Shown piece by piece: positions 52,549 to 62,140 of a stretch of 64,000 nucleotides of DNA (positions are counted from its first letter, which is position 1; each line of letters begins with the position of its first letter). Both the position numbers and the translations under genes were made by a program. Source of the stretch: Pseudomonas sp. LRP2-20 (GTDB lineage: Bacteria > Pseudomonadota > Gammaproteobacteria > Pseudomonadales > Pseudomonadaceae); the NCBI RefSeq assembly GCF_024349685.1, contig NZ_AP025944.1, positions 2,920,001-2,984,000 on the forward strand, written 5' to 3'. A model generated the notes under the pieces. It saw nothing but the letters and a program-made list of their open reading frames with translations, did not search any database and had not been told where the DNA came from.

Positions 52549-54114
52549 TCAATGGGCATCCGCCGACGGTTGCCGTGGTGGCTGGACCTTGCGCATCAAC
52601 GGGACCAGCAGCGTGGCGATCGCGAAGCACAGCATGATGACCAGGAAGGCGTCGGCGTACGTCATTGTCTGCGCTTCGCGCCAGGTCAATGCCCAGAGCT
52701 GATGCAGTGCAGTCTGGCTAGCTTGCGAGCTGTTCTGGCCCAGTGCCTGGGCGCCGTCATGCCATTGTTCGAGCCAGGTGTTCATGGTCTCGTTGCGAAT
52801 GTTCAGGTGCTCGGCCAGGCGCAAGAAGTGCAGGTTGGTACGGTCATTGAGAATCGTGGCGCAGGCCGCGATGCCCAGCGCGCCGCCCAGGTTGCGCATC
52901 AGGTTGAACAAGCCCGAGGCGAGCTTCAGACGTGCCGGCGACAGCGCCCCCAGGGTCAGCGTGACCGTCGGCGGCACCGCCATTTGTTGTGCGAACCCTC
53001 GAATGGCCTGGGGCAACAACAGCTCCCTGGCACCCCAGTCATGGGTAATGGGCGTAAAGTCCCACATCGACAGGCCAAACAGTGCCAGGCCCAACATCAG
53101 TATCCAGCGCAAGTCCACACGGTTGGCGAGAAAGGCGTACACCGGGATCGCCAATAGCTGGAATACCCCGGTGGAGAACACCGCCAGGCCGATATCGAGG
53201 GCACCGTAACCGCGCACACGGCCCAGGAACAACGGTGTCAGGTAGATCGTGGCGAAGATCCCGATGCCGGTGATGAACGAAAACAGGCAACCCAGGGCAA
53301 AGTTGCGATCGCCCAGGGCATGCAAGTCGACGATGGGCTGCGCCACCTTCAGGCTGCGCCATACGAACAGAACGCCACACAGGCCTGCCAGCCAGGCCGT
53401 GGTGGCAATCGTGCTGTCGCTGAACCAGTTCCAGCGTGGCCCTTCTTCCAGGGTGTACTCCAGGCAACCCAGAAACACTGCCATCAGGCCCATCCCCAGG
53501 TAGTCGGCGCCCTTGAGCAAAGCCAGGTTGGGCTGGTCGACCTTGACCAGCAGGGGGACAGCGACGGTGACGAAGATACCGGGCACCAGGTTGATGTAGA
53601 ACAACCAGTGCCAGGACGAGACATCGGTGATCCAGCCGCCAACCGCTGGCCCCAGGGTTGGCGCGAGCGAGGCGATGGCGCCAATCACCGAGGCGGCAAT
53701 CACCCGTTGCGGGCCGCTGAAGTAGATAAACGCCGTGGTGAACACCAGGGGGATCATCGACCCACCCAAAAAGCCTTGCAGCGCGCGGAATGCGATCATG
53801 CTCTGGATGTTCCAGGCCACTGCGCAGAGCAGGCTGGTCAAGGTAAAGCCCGCGGCCGAGGCGGCAAATAGCCAGCGCGTGCTCATCACCCGCGACAGCC
53901 AGCCTGAGAGTGGGATCACGATGATCTCGGCTATCAGGTAGGCCGTCTGCACCCAGGCGGTGTCATCCGCACCGGCAGACAGCCCACCCCCGATGTCCTT
54001 GAGCGATGCCGAGACAATCTGGATATCGATCAAGGCAATGAACATTCCCACACACATGGAGGCAAAGGCTGCCACCTTCTGGCGGGGGCTGAGCACCGGC
54101 AGTTCGCTGTTCAT
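52549..54114 (-). CDS. DHA2-family MFS efflux pump (EmrB-like)
   Basis: A 521-aa fourteen-helix drug:H+ antiporter. MCVGMFIALIDIQIVSASLK (helix 1), QTAYLIAEIIVIPLSGWLS and LAPTLGPAVGGWITDVSSWH (motif C) are the EmrB/QacA signatures. It works with the membrane-fusion protein encoded just upstream; the start overlaps that gene's stop (ATGA). An outer-membrane channel gene is not in the window. It is probably controlled by the divergent GlxA-type regulator. Confidence 0.92.
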   Translation of the reverse strand: MNSELPVLSPRQKVAAFASMCVGMFIALIDIQIVSASLKDIGGGLSAGADDTAWVQTAYLIAEIIVIPLSGWLSRVMSTRWLFAASAAGFTLTSLLCAVAWNIQSMIAFRALQGFLGGSMIPLVFTTAFIYFSGPQRVIAASVIGAIASLAPTLGPAVGGWITDVSSWHWLFYINLVPGIFVTVAVPLLVKVDQPNLALLKGADYLGMGLMAVFLGCLEYTLEEGPRWNWFSDSTIATTAWLAGLCGVLFVWRSLKVAQPIVDLHALGDRNFALGCLFSFITGIGIFATIYLTPLFLGRVRGYGALDIGLAVFSTGVFQLLAIPVYAFLANRVDLRWILMLGLALFGLSMWDFTPITHDWGARELLLPQAIRGFAQQMAVPPTVTLTLGALSPARLKLASGLFNLMRNLGGALGIAACATILNDRTNLHFLRLAEHLNIRNETMNTWLEQWHDGAQALGQNSSQASQTALHQLWALTWREAQTMTYADAFLVIMLCFAIATLLVPLMRKVQPPRQPSADAH

Positions 54115-55247
54115 GGCTGGCTAGCCGTGGCGAGGCCCGCTGGCGTCTCGCGCGGGGCCTTGGTATCGATTTCGGCAAGCACCGAAAGGCCAGGGCGCAG
54201 GGCGCCGAAGTCGGCATCGCCATCTGCCAGGCGGACACGCACCGGCACGCGCTGCACGATCTTGGTGAAGTTGCCGGTGGCATTCTCGGGCGGCAACACA
54301 CTGAACTGCGCGCCGGTGGCCGGCGCAATGCTCTCGACACGGCCGTGGAAGGTGCGCCCTGGCAGGATATCGGCCGTGATGCTGACGGCCTGGCCCACTT
54401 GCATGCGTGCCAGCTGGTCTTCCTTGAAGTTGGCGTCGATCCACAACCCGTGGGCCGGTACCACCGAAATCAGTTGGCTACCGGCTGCGGCATAGGCGCC
54501 GACCTTGGCTCGGCGATTGCCGACGTAACCATCGACCGGCGCACGCAGCTCGGTGTATTCGACATTGAGCCGGGCTTGCTCGCGGTCCGCTTCGGCCTGG
54601 GCCAGTGCGGCGCGTGCCTGTTGGCGTTGGGTGTCGATCACGGCCAGCTGCTGGCGTGCGGCCAGCAGGCCGGCTTGCGCGTGGACGCGATCGGCTTGCG
54701 CGGTTTTCCAGGCCGTGTCGACGCGCTGGGCGCTCTGCACCGAGACCGCCTGGCTTTGCACCAGGTTTTGATAACGCGTTCTGTCATCCATGGCCCGCTG
54801 GGCTTCGGCGCTACGCGCGTCGATCTGTGCTTTGGCCTGGCTGATGACCGCCTGTTGCAGCAGTTCGACCGCGTCCAGATTGGCCAGGCGCGCATGCTGC
54901 GCCGCCACGGCTCCTTCAGCTTTGGCCAAGGCGGCGTTGTAGTCGCGCACGTCGATCCGCGCCAACAGGTCACCCGCCTTGACGAACTGGTTGTCGACCA
55001 CCGCGACTTCACTGATGTAGCCGGGGACCTTGGCGCTGATCACGGTCACCTCGGCGCCCACGTAGGCATCGTCGGTGTCTTCGATGAACCGGCCGCTGAC
55101 CCACCAGTGGCTCGCGCAGGCCACGCCGGCAATGATTGCCAGCGCCAGGGCGCCCAAGCGCAGGGCAGCTACTCGGCCAAAGGCTTTGACAGGCGCGGTG
55201 TCGCTGTCCAGGACCGCGCCGGGTTCGATGTCGACCTGAGCGTTCAT
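54111..55247 (-). CDS. HlyD-family membrane-fusion protein (EmrA-like)
   Basis: A 378-aa periplasmic adaptor. A single helix at about 29-48 (LGALALAIIAGVACASHW) anchors it; the biotinyl-lipoyl halves are IEDTDDAYVGAEVTVISAKV, then GYISEVAVVDNQFVKAGDLL and ELRAPVDGYVGNRRAKVGAY, with a coiled coil between them. It links the EmrB-like pump to an outer-membrane channel. First gene of the emrAB-like pair, divergent from a GlxA-type AraC regulator. Confidence 0.92.
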   Translation of the reverse strand: MNAQVDIEPGAVLDSDTAPVKAFGRVAALRLGALALAIIAGVACASHWWVSGRFIEDTDDAYVGAEVTVISAKVPGYISEVAVVDNQFVKAGDLLARIDVRDYNAALAKAEGAVAAQHARLANLDAVELLQQAVISQAKAQIDARSAEAQRAMDDRTRYQNLVQSQAVSVQSAQRVDTAWKTAQADRVHAQAGLLAARQQLAVIDTQRQQARAALAQAEADREQARLNVEYTELRAPVDGYVGNRRAKVGAYAAAGSQLISVVPAHGLWIDANFKEDQLARMQVGQAVSITADILPGRTFHGRVESIAPATGAQFSVLPPENATGNFTKIVQRVPVRVRLADGDADFGALRPGLSVLAEIDTKAPRETPAGLATASQP

Positions 55248-55384
55248 GACGGTCAGTCCTCTGTCTGAGCTTGGCTAATGAAGGGGGTGCCACCTGCTAT
55301 CGGCCGCCCCGGATGTCGGCGATTACGGCAAGGGATGTGCGCCGCGTCTGGATGACATCCTATTGCCTTGTGGTCATGCCTTAA

Positions 55385-55412
55385 ATGTCATATAAGACAC
55401 CTTTTAGGACAT
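55385..55412. promoter_or_regulatory. Palindromic operator candidate before the GlxA-type regulator
   Basis: ATGTC at 55385-55389 and GACAT at 55408-55412 are opposed, and GTCATATAAGAC within it is itself nearly symmetrical. It lies in the region shared by the divergent pump and regulator genes. It may be the regulator's own site. The arms are short, so this is tentative. Confidence 0.35.
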
Positions 55413-55423
55413 CGGGTATCCGC

Positions 55424-56365
55424 ATGCACACCCTCGGTTTTGTCGTCCTTCCAGGCTTCCAGTTGATGGGGCTGACGGCGATCACGGCGTTCGAGATCGC
55501 CAACCTGACCCTGGGCAAGCCCGCCTACGAAGTCACACTGCTGTCGGAGGACGGGGGGCTGGTCACGTCTTCGGCGGGTATTCGCATCGAGACCCGCGCG
55601 TTTGGCGGCGGGCAGGTGTTCGATACCGTGATGTTCGGCTCTGGCACGTCGGTGATGCCGGTCACCACCGGCCTTGCCAGCTTTGTGCGCGCGTCGATGG
55701 ACACTGCTCGTCGAGTTGCCGCGCCCTGTGTTGGCGCCTTCGTCCTGGCCGAAAGTGGCGTGCTCGATGGCCGGCGGGCAACGACCCACTGGCTGTTTGC
55801 CAAGCAACTGGAGGAGCGCTACCCCAAGGTCAAGGTCGAACCGGACCGGATTTACATCATCGATGGCCCTGTGTGGACCTCGGCAGGCATGACCGCAAGC
55901 ATCGACCTGGCGCTGGCCATGATCGAGCAGGACCATGGCCTGGAAACCGCCCGGATCGTTGCCCGCAAATTGGTGGTCTATCACCGCCGGGCCGGCGGGC
56001 AGTCGCAGTTTTCGGTGCTGTTGGACCTCGAGCCCAAGTCCGATCGCATCCAGAAAGCCCTCGATTACGCCCGGCGCAACCTGAGAAACACCTTGAGCGT
56101 GGAAGAACTGGCTGGGGTTTCGCACCTGAGCCCCCGGCAGTTCAGCCGCGCGTTCACTGCCGAAACCGGTCAATCGCCGGCCAAGGCGGTGGAGCACCTT
56201 CGGGTCGAGGCGGCGCGAATGCTGCTCGAAGACAGCGGGCATTCCATCGAAGTCGTTGCCCGGGAGGCAGGCTTCGCCGACCGGGAAAGGATGAGGCGGG
56301 CGTTCTTGCGTACGATCGGTCAGACGCCGCAAATGATACGGCGCAGCGGCACCCCGATGGGCTGA
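55424..56365 (+). CDS. GlxA-type AraC-family regulator (DJ-1/PfpI plus HTH)
   Basis: A 313-aa regulator. The N-terminal DJ-1/PfpI domain (about 1-170) reads HTLGFVVLPGFQLMGLTAIT and has APCVGAFVLAESGVLDGRRA and DGPVWTSAGMTASIDLALAM. The C-terminal AraC double helix-turn-helix has LSVEELAGVSHLSPRQFSRA then FTAETGQSPAKAVEHLRVEA. I prefer the ATG at 55424 (MHTLGF, the usual family start) over that at 55385, which lies in a palindrome and lacks a ribosome-binding site. It is divergent from the EmrAB-like pump and is its likely regulator. Confidence 0.88.
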   Translation: MHTLGFVVLPGFQLMGLTAITAFEIANLTLGKPAYEVTLLSEDGGLVTSSAGIRIETRAFGGGQVFDTVMFGSGTSVMPVTTGLASFVRASMDTARRVAAPCVGAFVLAESGVLDGRRATTHWLFAKQLEERYPKVKVEPDRIYIIDGPVWTSAGMTASIDLALAMIEQDHGLETARIVARKLVVYHRRAGGQSQFSVLLDLEPKSDRIQKALDYARRNLRNTLSVEELAGVSHLSPRQFSRAFTAETGQSPAKAVEHLRVEAARMLLEDSGHSIEVVAREAGFADRERMRRAFLRTIGQTPQMIRRSGTPMG

Positions 56366-56450
56366 GGGCAGCTGCTGGCCCTGCGGCTACGCACAGAACC
56401 GGCACGGGCTAAGCTGTCGAGATGACGCTGGGTGACTCAAGGACACTGCC

Positions 56451-57728
56451 ATGGGTACTGCCTCCCTGTCCGAGCTCGATGCCGCGCTGCCAGGACTTGC
56501 CCGCAAGATCCGCGTGCTCGATGCCCTGGCCTGGCCGGATGGCATCGAGCAGGTATTCCTCAGCCAGTGGCGCGCCGGCAATGCGCAGTTGCCCCAGGTG
56601 CAGTTGCAGCCGCGCGAGCACAGCAGCGATATCGCCGCGCTGGAGGCCTTTATCGGGCAATGCGATCAAGGGCATCCAGCCGGGCGCTTCCTGGCGATGA
56701 CCGCACGCAGCTATGCCACCGCCGGTCGCATGCTGGGGGCCATTGGCACCCCTGACTTCACGCGTTATTCCTCGGCGCTGTACCGGCGCCCGGACTTTCT
56801 CTACCCCAGGCAGCAACTGACCATGCTCGATGCGGCCGGTTTCTTCCTCAAGACCACCGATGCCCTGCTGGGCAGCGAGCAGATTCCGCCAACCGAGGCT
56901 GACATTCCTGCCGAGGACTTCGCTGCCTGGATGCAACCGGAAGTGGACCGTTTTTTTGGGCCGGACCGGATCAGCATCGTGCTGGATGCCAACCTCGCCG
57001 CCAAGGCCATCGCCGGGAGCCGCCGTATTCGCCTGCGTGCTGGCGCCCTGTTCAGCGAGCTGGACAAGCAGCAACTGTTGCAGCACGAGGCCTTCGTGCA
57101 TGTTGCCACCGCCCAGAACGGTGCCAACCAGCCCAACCTCAAGAGCCTGGGCCTGGGCGCGCCACGGACCACCCAGACCCAGGAGGGCATCGCCACGTTG
57201 GCCGAACTGTTCACTGGCAGCATGGACATCAACCGCCTGCGCCGTGTCGCCCTGCGTGCGCTGGCGGTGCAGCAGGCACTGGATGGCGCTGACTTCATTG
57301 AAGTCTTCGAAGGCTTTGTGAACGCCGGGCAGTCGCCGCAAGAGTCGTTCCGCTCGACCCAGCGGATTTTCCGCGGTGCCGACCTGCGCGGTGGCTCGGC
57401 CTTTACCAAGGATGCTGCCTACCTGACCGGCTTGCTGGGTGTGCATACCCTGCTGCGCGTGGCGATCCGTGACAACCGACCGGAACTGGTCGGCCACCTG
57501 TTTGCCGGGCGCCTGACCCTGGCCGATACCGTGCGCCTGGCGCCGCTGTTCGAGTCCGGTTGGCTCCAGGCGCCGAGCTACATTCCGGCCTGGGCCTGCG
57601 ACATGCGCAGGCTCGCCGCCAATCTTGCGTTTTCGGCTTTCATCGCCCAGATCAGGCTGGATGTACTCGACCTGCCAATGTTCATGGCCTTTGCCGACGA
57701 CCACGAGGCGGATGCCAGCGCCCAGTGA
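56451..57728 (+). CDS. DUF1704 / QEGLA-motif metallopeptidase-like protein
   Basis: A 425-aa soluble protein. An HExxxH zinc motif is at 212-217 (LLQHEAFVHVATAQNG) and a QEGIA motif at 244-248 (TTQTQEGIATLAELFTG), the two marks of DUF1704, the family that includes bacterial proteins called flavohemoglobin-expression-modulating QEGLA proteins and the eukaryotic tubulin carboxypeptidase MATCAP. Its bacterial substrate is unknown. It has no signal peptide. It is convergent with the bacteriophytochrome kinase, ending immediately next to that gene's stop, so the pair may be functionally linked or merely neighbours. Confidence 0.82.
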   Translation: MGTASLSELDAALPGLARKIRVLDALAWPDGIEQVFLSQWRAGNAQLPQVQLQPREHSSDIAALEAFIGQCDQGHPAGRFLAMTARSYATAGRMLGAIGTPDFTRYSSALYRRPDFLYPRQQLTMLDAAGFFLKTTDALLGSEQIPPTEADIPAEDFAAWMQPEVDRFFGPDRISIVLDANLAAKAIAGSRRIRLRAGALFSELDKQQLLQHEAFVHVATAQNGANQPNLKSLGLGAPRTTQTQEGIATLAELFTGSMDINRLRRVALRALAVQQALDGADFIEVFEGFVNAGQSPQESFRSTQRIFRGADLRGGSAFTKDAAYLTGLLGVHTLLRVAIRDNRPELVGHLFAGRLTLADTVRLAPLFESGWLQAPSYIPAWACDMRRLAANLAFSAFIAQIRLDVLDLPMFMAFADDHEADASAQ

Positions 57729-60269
57729 TCACGGCGCAAGCAATGCCTGCAGGCTGGCCAGAATGGCATTGGCATCGTAGGGCTTGCGTATCACCGCAAC
57801 CTCCTGCAAATGCTGCGGAATGCTGACGCCATCGCCATAGCCCGTGGCAAACAGGAACGGAACGCCACGCCGCACCAGCTCATCGGCCACGCAGATCGAT
57901 GTGCCGGTGCCCAGGTTGATGTCCAGTATCGCGGCGTCAGGCGTGCGCTGGCCCAACAGCTTCATCGCCTCATGCTCGGAGCCAGCGGTGATGACGTTGG
58001 TGATCAGAGCATCGTTGAGTATTTGCTCAAGCCCTACGGCAATGACCAGCTGGTCTTCCAGAATCAGCACACAGGCATCTGCGCGCGCAGCGAGCACAGC
58101 GTTCGGTTGCGCCATCGGCGTAGCGGGGTGTAGCGCTTCAGGCGCTGCGGCCACCGAGAGGTGCCTGGCCGGGATTCTGAAAAAGCCCTGAAGGCCTTCG
58201 GGCAGGTATTCGACGTTGCTGGTGCCACCCAGGTCGAACGGTATGCTGCGATCGATCAGCACCGTACCAAAGCCACGGCGGCTCGGCGGGCGAACCGTTG
58301 GCCCGTTGCGCTCGCGCCAGGTGATATCGCAGGCATTGCCCGCATCGAGCGCCCAACTGACACAGAGCCTGCCGCCGGCCCTCGACAGCGCCCCGTACTT
58401 GGCCGCATTGGTCGCCAGCTCGTGCAACACCAGGGCCATCACCGAATAGGCGCGTGCGTCGAGAATCACATTGGGCCCGGTCATCTCGATGGCCTCGGCC
58501 GAGGTGCGATAGGGCGACAGCTCGGCCTCGAGCAGGGTGGCCAGGCGCCCGCCACCGTCGCCGCGCACCACCTGGTCGTGGGCCAGCGACAGCGCGTGGA
58601 TGCGGCCCTTGAGCGTCGCCACATAGTCCTTGAGCGTCTGGCCCTCGGACGTTGGGTGGGCAACCAGTGCGCCGATCAAGGAAAGGATGTTCTTGACCCG
58701 ATGATTGAGCTCTTCGTTGAGCATGCGCTGGCGGATTTCAGCCTTCGAGCGCTCGTTGGCCAGCAGCTCGCTGTTGTGCAATGCCACTTCGACGATCGCC
58801 CGGCGAATGGCCTCGCCGAACTGCCGGTCCTGCTCGCTCCAGGGCAGTGATTGCCGGTGCACCGTCTCTTTCCAGATCGCGAAGCTCTTGCGCGGTGTCA
58901 GGCGGTCGCCCAGCGCGCCACTCTCGTAGGTCTTGTTCGGGTCACCGGCCCAGTCCAAGGTCTCGACCACCTCCTTGCGGAACAGCATCAGGTAGTCCCT
59001 TGGCTGCTGCGACATCGGGATGATCAGCACGCCGGAGACTTCCGTGCAGTAGTCCTGGGCCGCAGGGAGCGCCATCGAAAGCCGGTTGGATGCCCAGGTC
59101 TGGCCTTCGCTGACCCCCTGCGCCAGCCCCAGCAGTTCGGCAATGGCCGCCTTGGGTGGCGTCAGGCCGGTCGACGTCCAGCGTCCCTGCATCGACATGC
59201 CGATGCCGTCACACGGGATCAGCGACTGAAATTCGCCCAGGCGCGAATGGAAGAATGCCTCGATGTCGGGCGCATGGTTGGCGTCGCGCAGCAGCGCATC
59301 CAGCGCCTTGTGGACGTTGACGGCCGCTTCGAGGTGCTGGCGGGTTCGCAGGGTCTCGATGTGCAGCGAAAAGAACTCGCCGAACATTTCCGCCGCCACC
59401 CGTTGCCCCATGGCCAGGGTGCGCGGTGCGTAATGGTGGCAGGCGATCAGCCCCCATAGCTCGCCACCGACGATGACCGAGATCGACATCGAGGCCCCCA
59501 CACCCATGTTGCTCAGGTATTCGCAATGGATCGGCGAAACGCTGCGCAAGTGCGCGTAGGAGAGGTCCAGGGGCTCGCCGGACGGGTCCAGTACTGGGTC
59601 GATGGCAACCGCCTTGAACTTGACGTCGGAGATGATCCGGATCGGGTTGCGCAGGTACAGGGCGCGGGCCTGCTGGGGGATGTCGGACGCCGGGAAGTAC
59701 TGGCCAAGGAAGCTTTCCAGGTCGCCACGCTTGGCCTCTGCCACGACTTTGCCGGCGCCGTCGGCACCCAGCTGGTAGATCATCACGCGGTCATAACCGA
59801 GCACCGCACGCACGAAACGGGCGGCGTCGCGGAACAGCTTGTGGGTCTGGTCGACTTCGCGCAGCTGGGCGATCAGCGTGCGTGCCAGTTCGATGGGTTC
59901 GGCAATGCTGGCGCCGGCGGGCTCGAACTCGATGATCGCGGTGCCCTTGAACACGTGGGCCGCAACATCGAACGCCTGACCTGAAGGCAGCTGCATGCTG
60001 AACGTCTGCGATGGCCGTGTGCCTTCGCGGGTGCGGGCCAGCGAGTTGCGCAGGGTGTGAGCCACTTCATCACCGAATAAGGCGCTCAGCCTCTGGCCAT
60101 TGACTGCACCTGTCACACCAAGCATCTGTGGCAGATTCAGCGAATGGCGCAGCACGACCGTCGCTGACGCATCGCAGGCAAGCATGCAGCCGTGGGGTTG
60201 AATGCTGCCGGGAACCTGGATCGGCTCGCGATCGCAGTTGGTCAGGTTTACCTGGGGGTCGAAGGTCAT
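57729..60269 (-). CDS. Bacteriophytochrome hybrid sensor kinase (PAS-GAF-PHY-HWE kinase-REC)
   Basis: An 846-aa red/far-red light sensor. The biliverdin-attaching Cys12 is in NLTNCDREPIQVPGSIQPHG; GAF carries QYFPASDIPQQARALYLRNP (the PASDIP motif), and PHY includes SLPWSEQDRQFGEAIRRAIV. The kinase is of the HWE/HisKA_2 type with His523 in NEELNHRVKNILSLIGALVA. A C-terminal receiver has phospho-acceptor Asp783 in AAILDINLGTG. I start at MTFDPQVNLTNC, since the extra 18 upstream residues are unlike the family. No heme oxygenase (bphO) adjoins it, so biliverdin must come from elsewhere. Confidence 0.9.
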   Translation of the reverse strand: MTFDPQVNLTNCDREPIQVPGSIQPHGCMLACDASATVVLRHSLNLPQMLGVTGAVNGQRLSALFGDEVAHTLRNSLARTREGTRPSQTFSMQLPSGQAFDVAAHVFKGTAIIEFEPAGASIAEPIELARTLIAQLREVDQTHKLFRDAARFVRAVLGYDRVMIYQLGADGAGKVVAEAKRGDLESFLGQYFPASDIPQQARALYLRNPIRIISDVKFKAVAIDPVLDPSGEPLDLSYAHLRSVSPIHCEYLSNMGVGASMSISVIVGGELWGLIACHHYAPRTLAMGQRVAAEMFGEFFSLHIETLRTRQHLEAAVNVHKALDALLRDANHAPDIEAFFHSRLGEFQSLIPCDGIGMSMQGRWTSTGLTPPKAAIAELLGLAQGVSEGQTWASNRLSMALPAAQDYCTEVSGVLIIPMSQQPRDYLMLFRKEVVETLDWAGDPNKTYESGALGDRLTPRKSFAIWKETVHRQSLPWSEQDRQFGEAIRRAIVEVALHNSELLANERSKAEIRQRMLNEELNHRVKNILSLIGALVAHPTSEGQTLKDYVATLKGRIHALSLAHDQVVRGDGGGRLATLLEAELSPYRTSAEAIEMTGPNVILDARAYSVMALVLHELATNAAKYGALSRAGGRLCVSWALDAGNACDITWRERNGPTVRPPSRRGFGTVLIDRSIPFDLGGTSNVEYLPEGLQGFFRIPARHLSVAAAPEALHPATPMAQPNAVLAARADACVLILEDQLVIAVGLEQILNDALITNVITAGSEHEAMKLLGQRTPDAAILDINLGTGTSICVADELVRRGVPFLFATGYGDGVSIPQHLQEVAVIRKPYDANAILASLQALLAP

Positions 60270-60351
60270 TGGGCCCGCGCCTGAAAAAGAGAGACAAATA
60301 CCTGACTTACAGTACAGCATCAACCGGCAGAATCGGGGGCAGGCCTCGACG

Positions 60352-61275
60352 CTAGCCTGACAACTGAACTTGCCACTGCGGGTTCGCCAACCGCTCGACG
60401 AAAAACTCGGCCAGTGCCTGGACCTTGCGTGGCCGTGTACGCGCCGACGGGGTCACGAAGTACAGCCCGCCCTGGGTCATCCGCCATTCGGGCAGCAGGT
60501 GCACAAGGCGTCCGTCGGCCAGGTACTCGGCGGCCATGAATTCCGGTAACTCGGCAATGGCCAGGCCCGACAGCAAGGGCGCGACCAGGGCATCCGAATT
60601 GGTCACCCGCAGCGGCCCGCGGGGCACCACGTCGTGGCTGCTGCCGTCGCTGTGGCTGAAGCGCCACACCTGGCTGCGGGCACGATAGGCGTAACTCATG
60701 CAGGCGTGGCCAGCCAGCTCGCGCGGGTGCGTGGGCTGGCCATGGCGGGCAAGGTAGGACGGTGCGGCCACCAGGTACTGGCTGACCGAACAGATGCGCC
60801 GTGCCACCAGCGATGAGTCGGGCAGGGCGGCGATGCGCAAGGCCGCATCGAAGCCATCGGCGACCAGGTCGACGGTCGAGTCCGACAGATGCAGGTCAAG
60901 CTCAAGCTCCGGGTATAGCGCCAATAGTTCGGGCAGCAGCGGCGCGACCCAACGCAAGCCAAAGGCCATCGGCACTGCCAGGCGCACCAACCCGCGCGGC
61001 TGCAGCGACAGCTCCTGGGCCTCGCTTTCCATTGCCTCGGCCTGGCGATACAGCGCGCTGGCTTGCTCGACCATCCCCTGGCCGAACTCCGTCAGCGAGA
61101 GCTGGCGCGACGTGCGGTTGAACAGGCGTGCGCCCAGGCGTTCTTCCAGGCGCGCAACTGCGCGCGATACGGTGGGCACCGAAACGCCCAGGGCCCGTGA
61201 GGCGGCGGCGTAAGAGCCTTCTTCGGCCACTTTGGCGAACATCGCCAGGCCTTCGAAATCTGGAATTCTTGGCAT
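60352..61275 (-). CDS. LysR-family transcriptional regulator
   Basis: A 307-aa regulator of the CrgA/DsdC-like LysR type. Winged helix: FEGLAMFAKVAEEGSYAAAS, then VSVPTVSRAVARLEERLGAR and LFNRTSRQLSLTEFG. The start at MPRIPDFEGL (61275) is normal; the frame upstream runs through the promoter region. Divergent from an SDR gene 104 bases away, with an inverted repeat between them, so it probably regulates that SDR. Confidence 0.9.
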   Translation of the reverse strand: MPRIPDFEGLAMFAKVAEEGSYAAASRALGVSVPTVSRAVARLEERLGARLFNRTSRQLSLTEFGQGMVEQASALYRQAEAMESEAQELSLQPRGLVRLAVPMAFGLRWVAPLLPELLALYPELELDLHLSDSTVDLVADGFDAALRIAALPDSSLVARRICSVSQYLVAAPSYLARHGQPTHPRELAGHACMSYAYRARSQVWRFSHSDGSSHDVVPRGPLRVTNSDALVAPLLSGLAIAELPEFMAAEYLADGRLVHLLPEWRMTQGGLYFVTPSARTRPRKVQALAEFFVERLANPQWQVQLSG

Positions 61276-61295
61276 TTCATTTCTGCAATGATGGC

Positions 61296-61318
61296 TTTCA
61301 AATGATTCTATTTTGAAA
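61296..61318. promoter_or_regulatory. LysR-type operator candidate between LysR and SDR
   Basis: TTTCAAA (61296-61302) and TTTGAAA (61312-61318) form a perfect interrupted dyad over a nine-base AT-rich centre, the shape of a LysR box, in the 104-base divergent gap. Confidence 0.5.
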
Positions 61319-61379
61319 TGATCTGCCGGTCGATACGCTTCTCCCCACAGCAACTCACCACCTCAACGGGAGAAACACC

Positions 61380-62132
61380 ATGAGCAAGAAACTTGAAGGC
61401 AAGATCGCACTGGTCACTGGCGGCACCACCGGCATTGGCTTGGCCACGGCAAAACGTTTTGCAGAGGAGGGTGCCCATGTCTACATCACCGGGCGCCGCC
61501 AGGCTGAGCTGGACAAGGCGGTGGCGCTGGTGGGCAACGCCACCGGTATTGCGGTGGACTCCACCCGGCTGGAGCAACTGGATGCACTCTATGCCCGCAT
61601 CGCTCAGGAAAAGGGCCGCCTGGATGTGCTGTTCGCCAACGCTGGCGGCGGCTCCATGCTGCCATTGGGCGACATTACCGAAGCCCACTATGACGACACC
61701 TTCGACCGTAACGTGAAAGGTGTGCTGTTCACCGTGCAAAAGGCGCTGCCGCTGCTGGCGCAGAACGCCTCGATCATTCTGACCGGTTCCACGGCCGGTA
61801 GCTCCGGCACAGCGGCTTTCAGCGTGTATTCGGCATCCAAGGCCGCCGTTCGGGCCTTTGCCCGTAGCTGGATTCTGGATCTGAAGGATCGCGCCGTGCG
61901 GGTCAACACCCTGAGCCCAGGCGCAACGCGTACCCCAGGGTTGGTCGACCTCGCCGGGCCGGATGCCGGGCAACAGCAGGGCCTGCTGGATTACCTGGCG
62001 TCGCAGGTGCCGCTGGGGCGAGTCGGGGAGCCGGTCGAAATCGCCAATGCTGCCGTGTTCCTGGCCAGCGATGACGCCAGCTTCGTCAACGGCGCCGAGC
62101 TGTTCGTGGACGGTGGCCAGGCGCAGATCTGA
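61380..62132 (+). CDS. SDR-family oxidoreductase
   Basis: A 250-aa classical SDR. The cofactor motif is TGGTTGIG at 13-20, followed by [12 protein letters not shown], whose Arg-Arg suggests NADP(H). [11 protein letters not shown] carries the NAG motif and Tyr150/Lys154 are in [19 protein letters not shown] lies before the ATG at 61380. The LysR gene divergent from it is probably its regulator; such pairs are widespread and the substrate is unknown. A strong hairpin follows (62141-62192). Confidence 0.92.
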   Translation: MSKKLEGKIALVTGGTTGIGLATAKRFAEEGAHVYITGRRQAELDKAVALVGNATGIAVDSTRLEQLDALYARIAQEKGRLDVLFANAGGGSMLPLGDITEAHYDDTFDRNVKGVLFTVQKALPLLAQNASIILTGSTAGSSGTAAFSVYSASKAAVRAFARSWILDLKDRAVRVNTLSPGATRTPGLVDLAGPDAGQQQGLLDYLASQVPLGRVGEPVEIANAAVFLASDDASFVNGAELFVDGGQAQI

Positions 62133-62140
62133 CCCTCAGG

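Noticed and set aside
55385..55423. Earlier ATG for the GlxA-type regulator
   Set aside because: No ribosome-binding site before it and it lies inside a palindromic operator candidate; homologous proteins start at the MHTLGF Met, as I recall.
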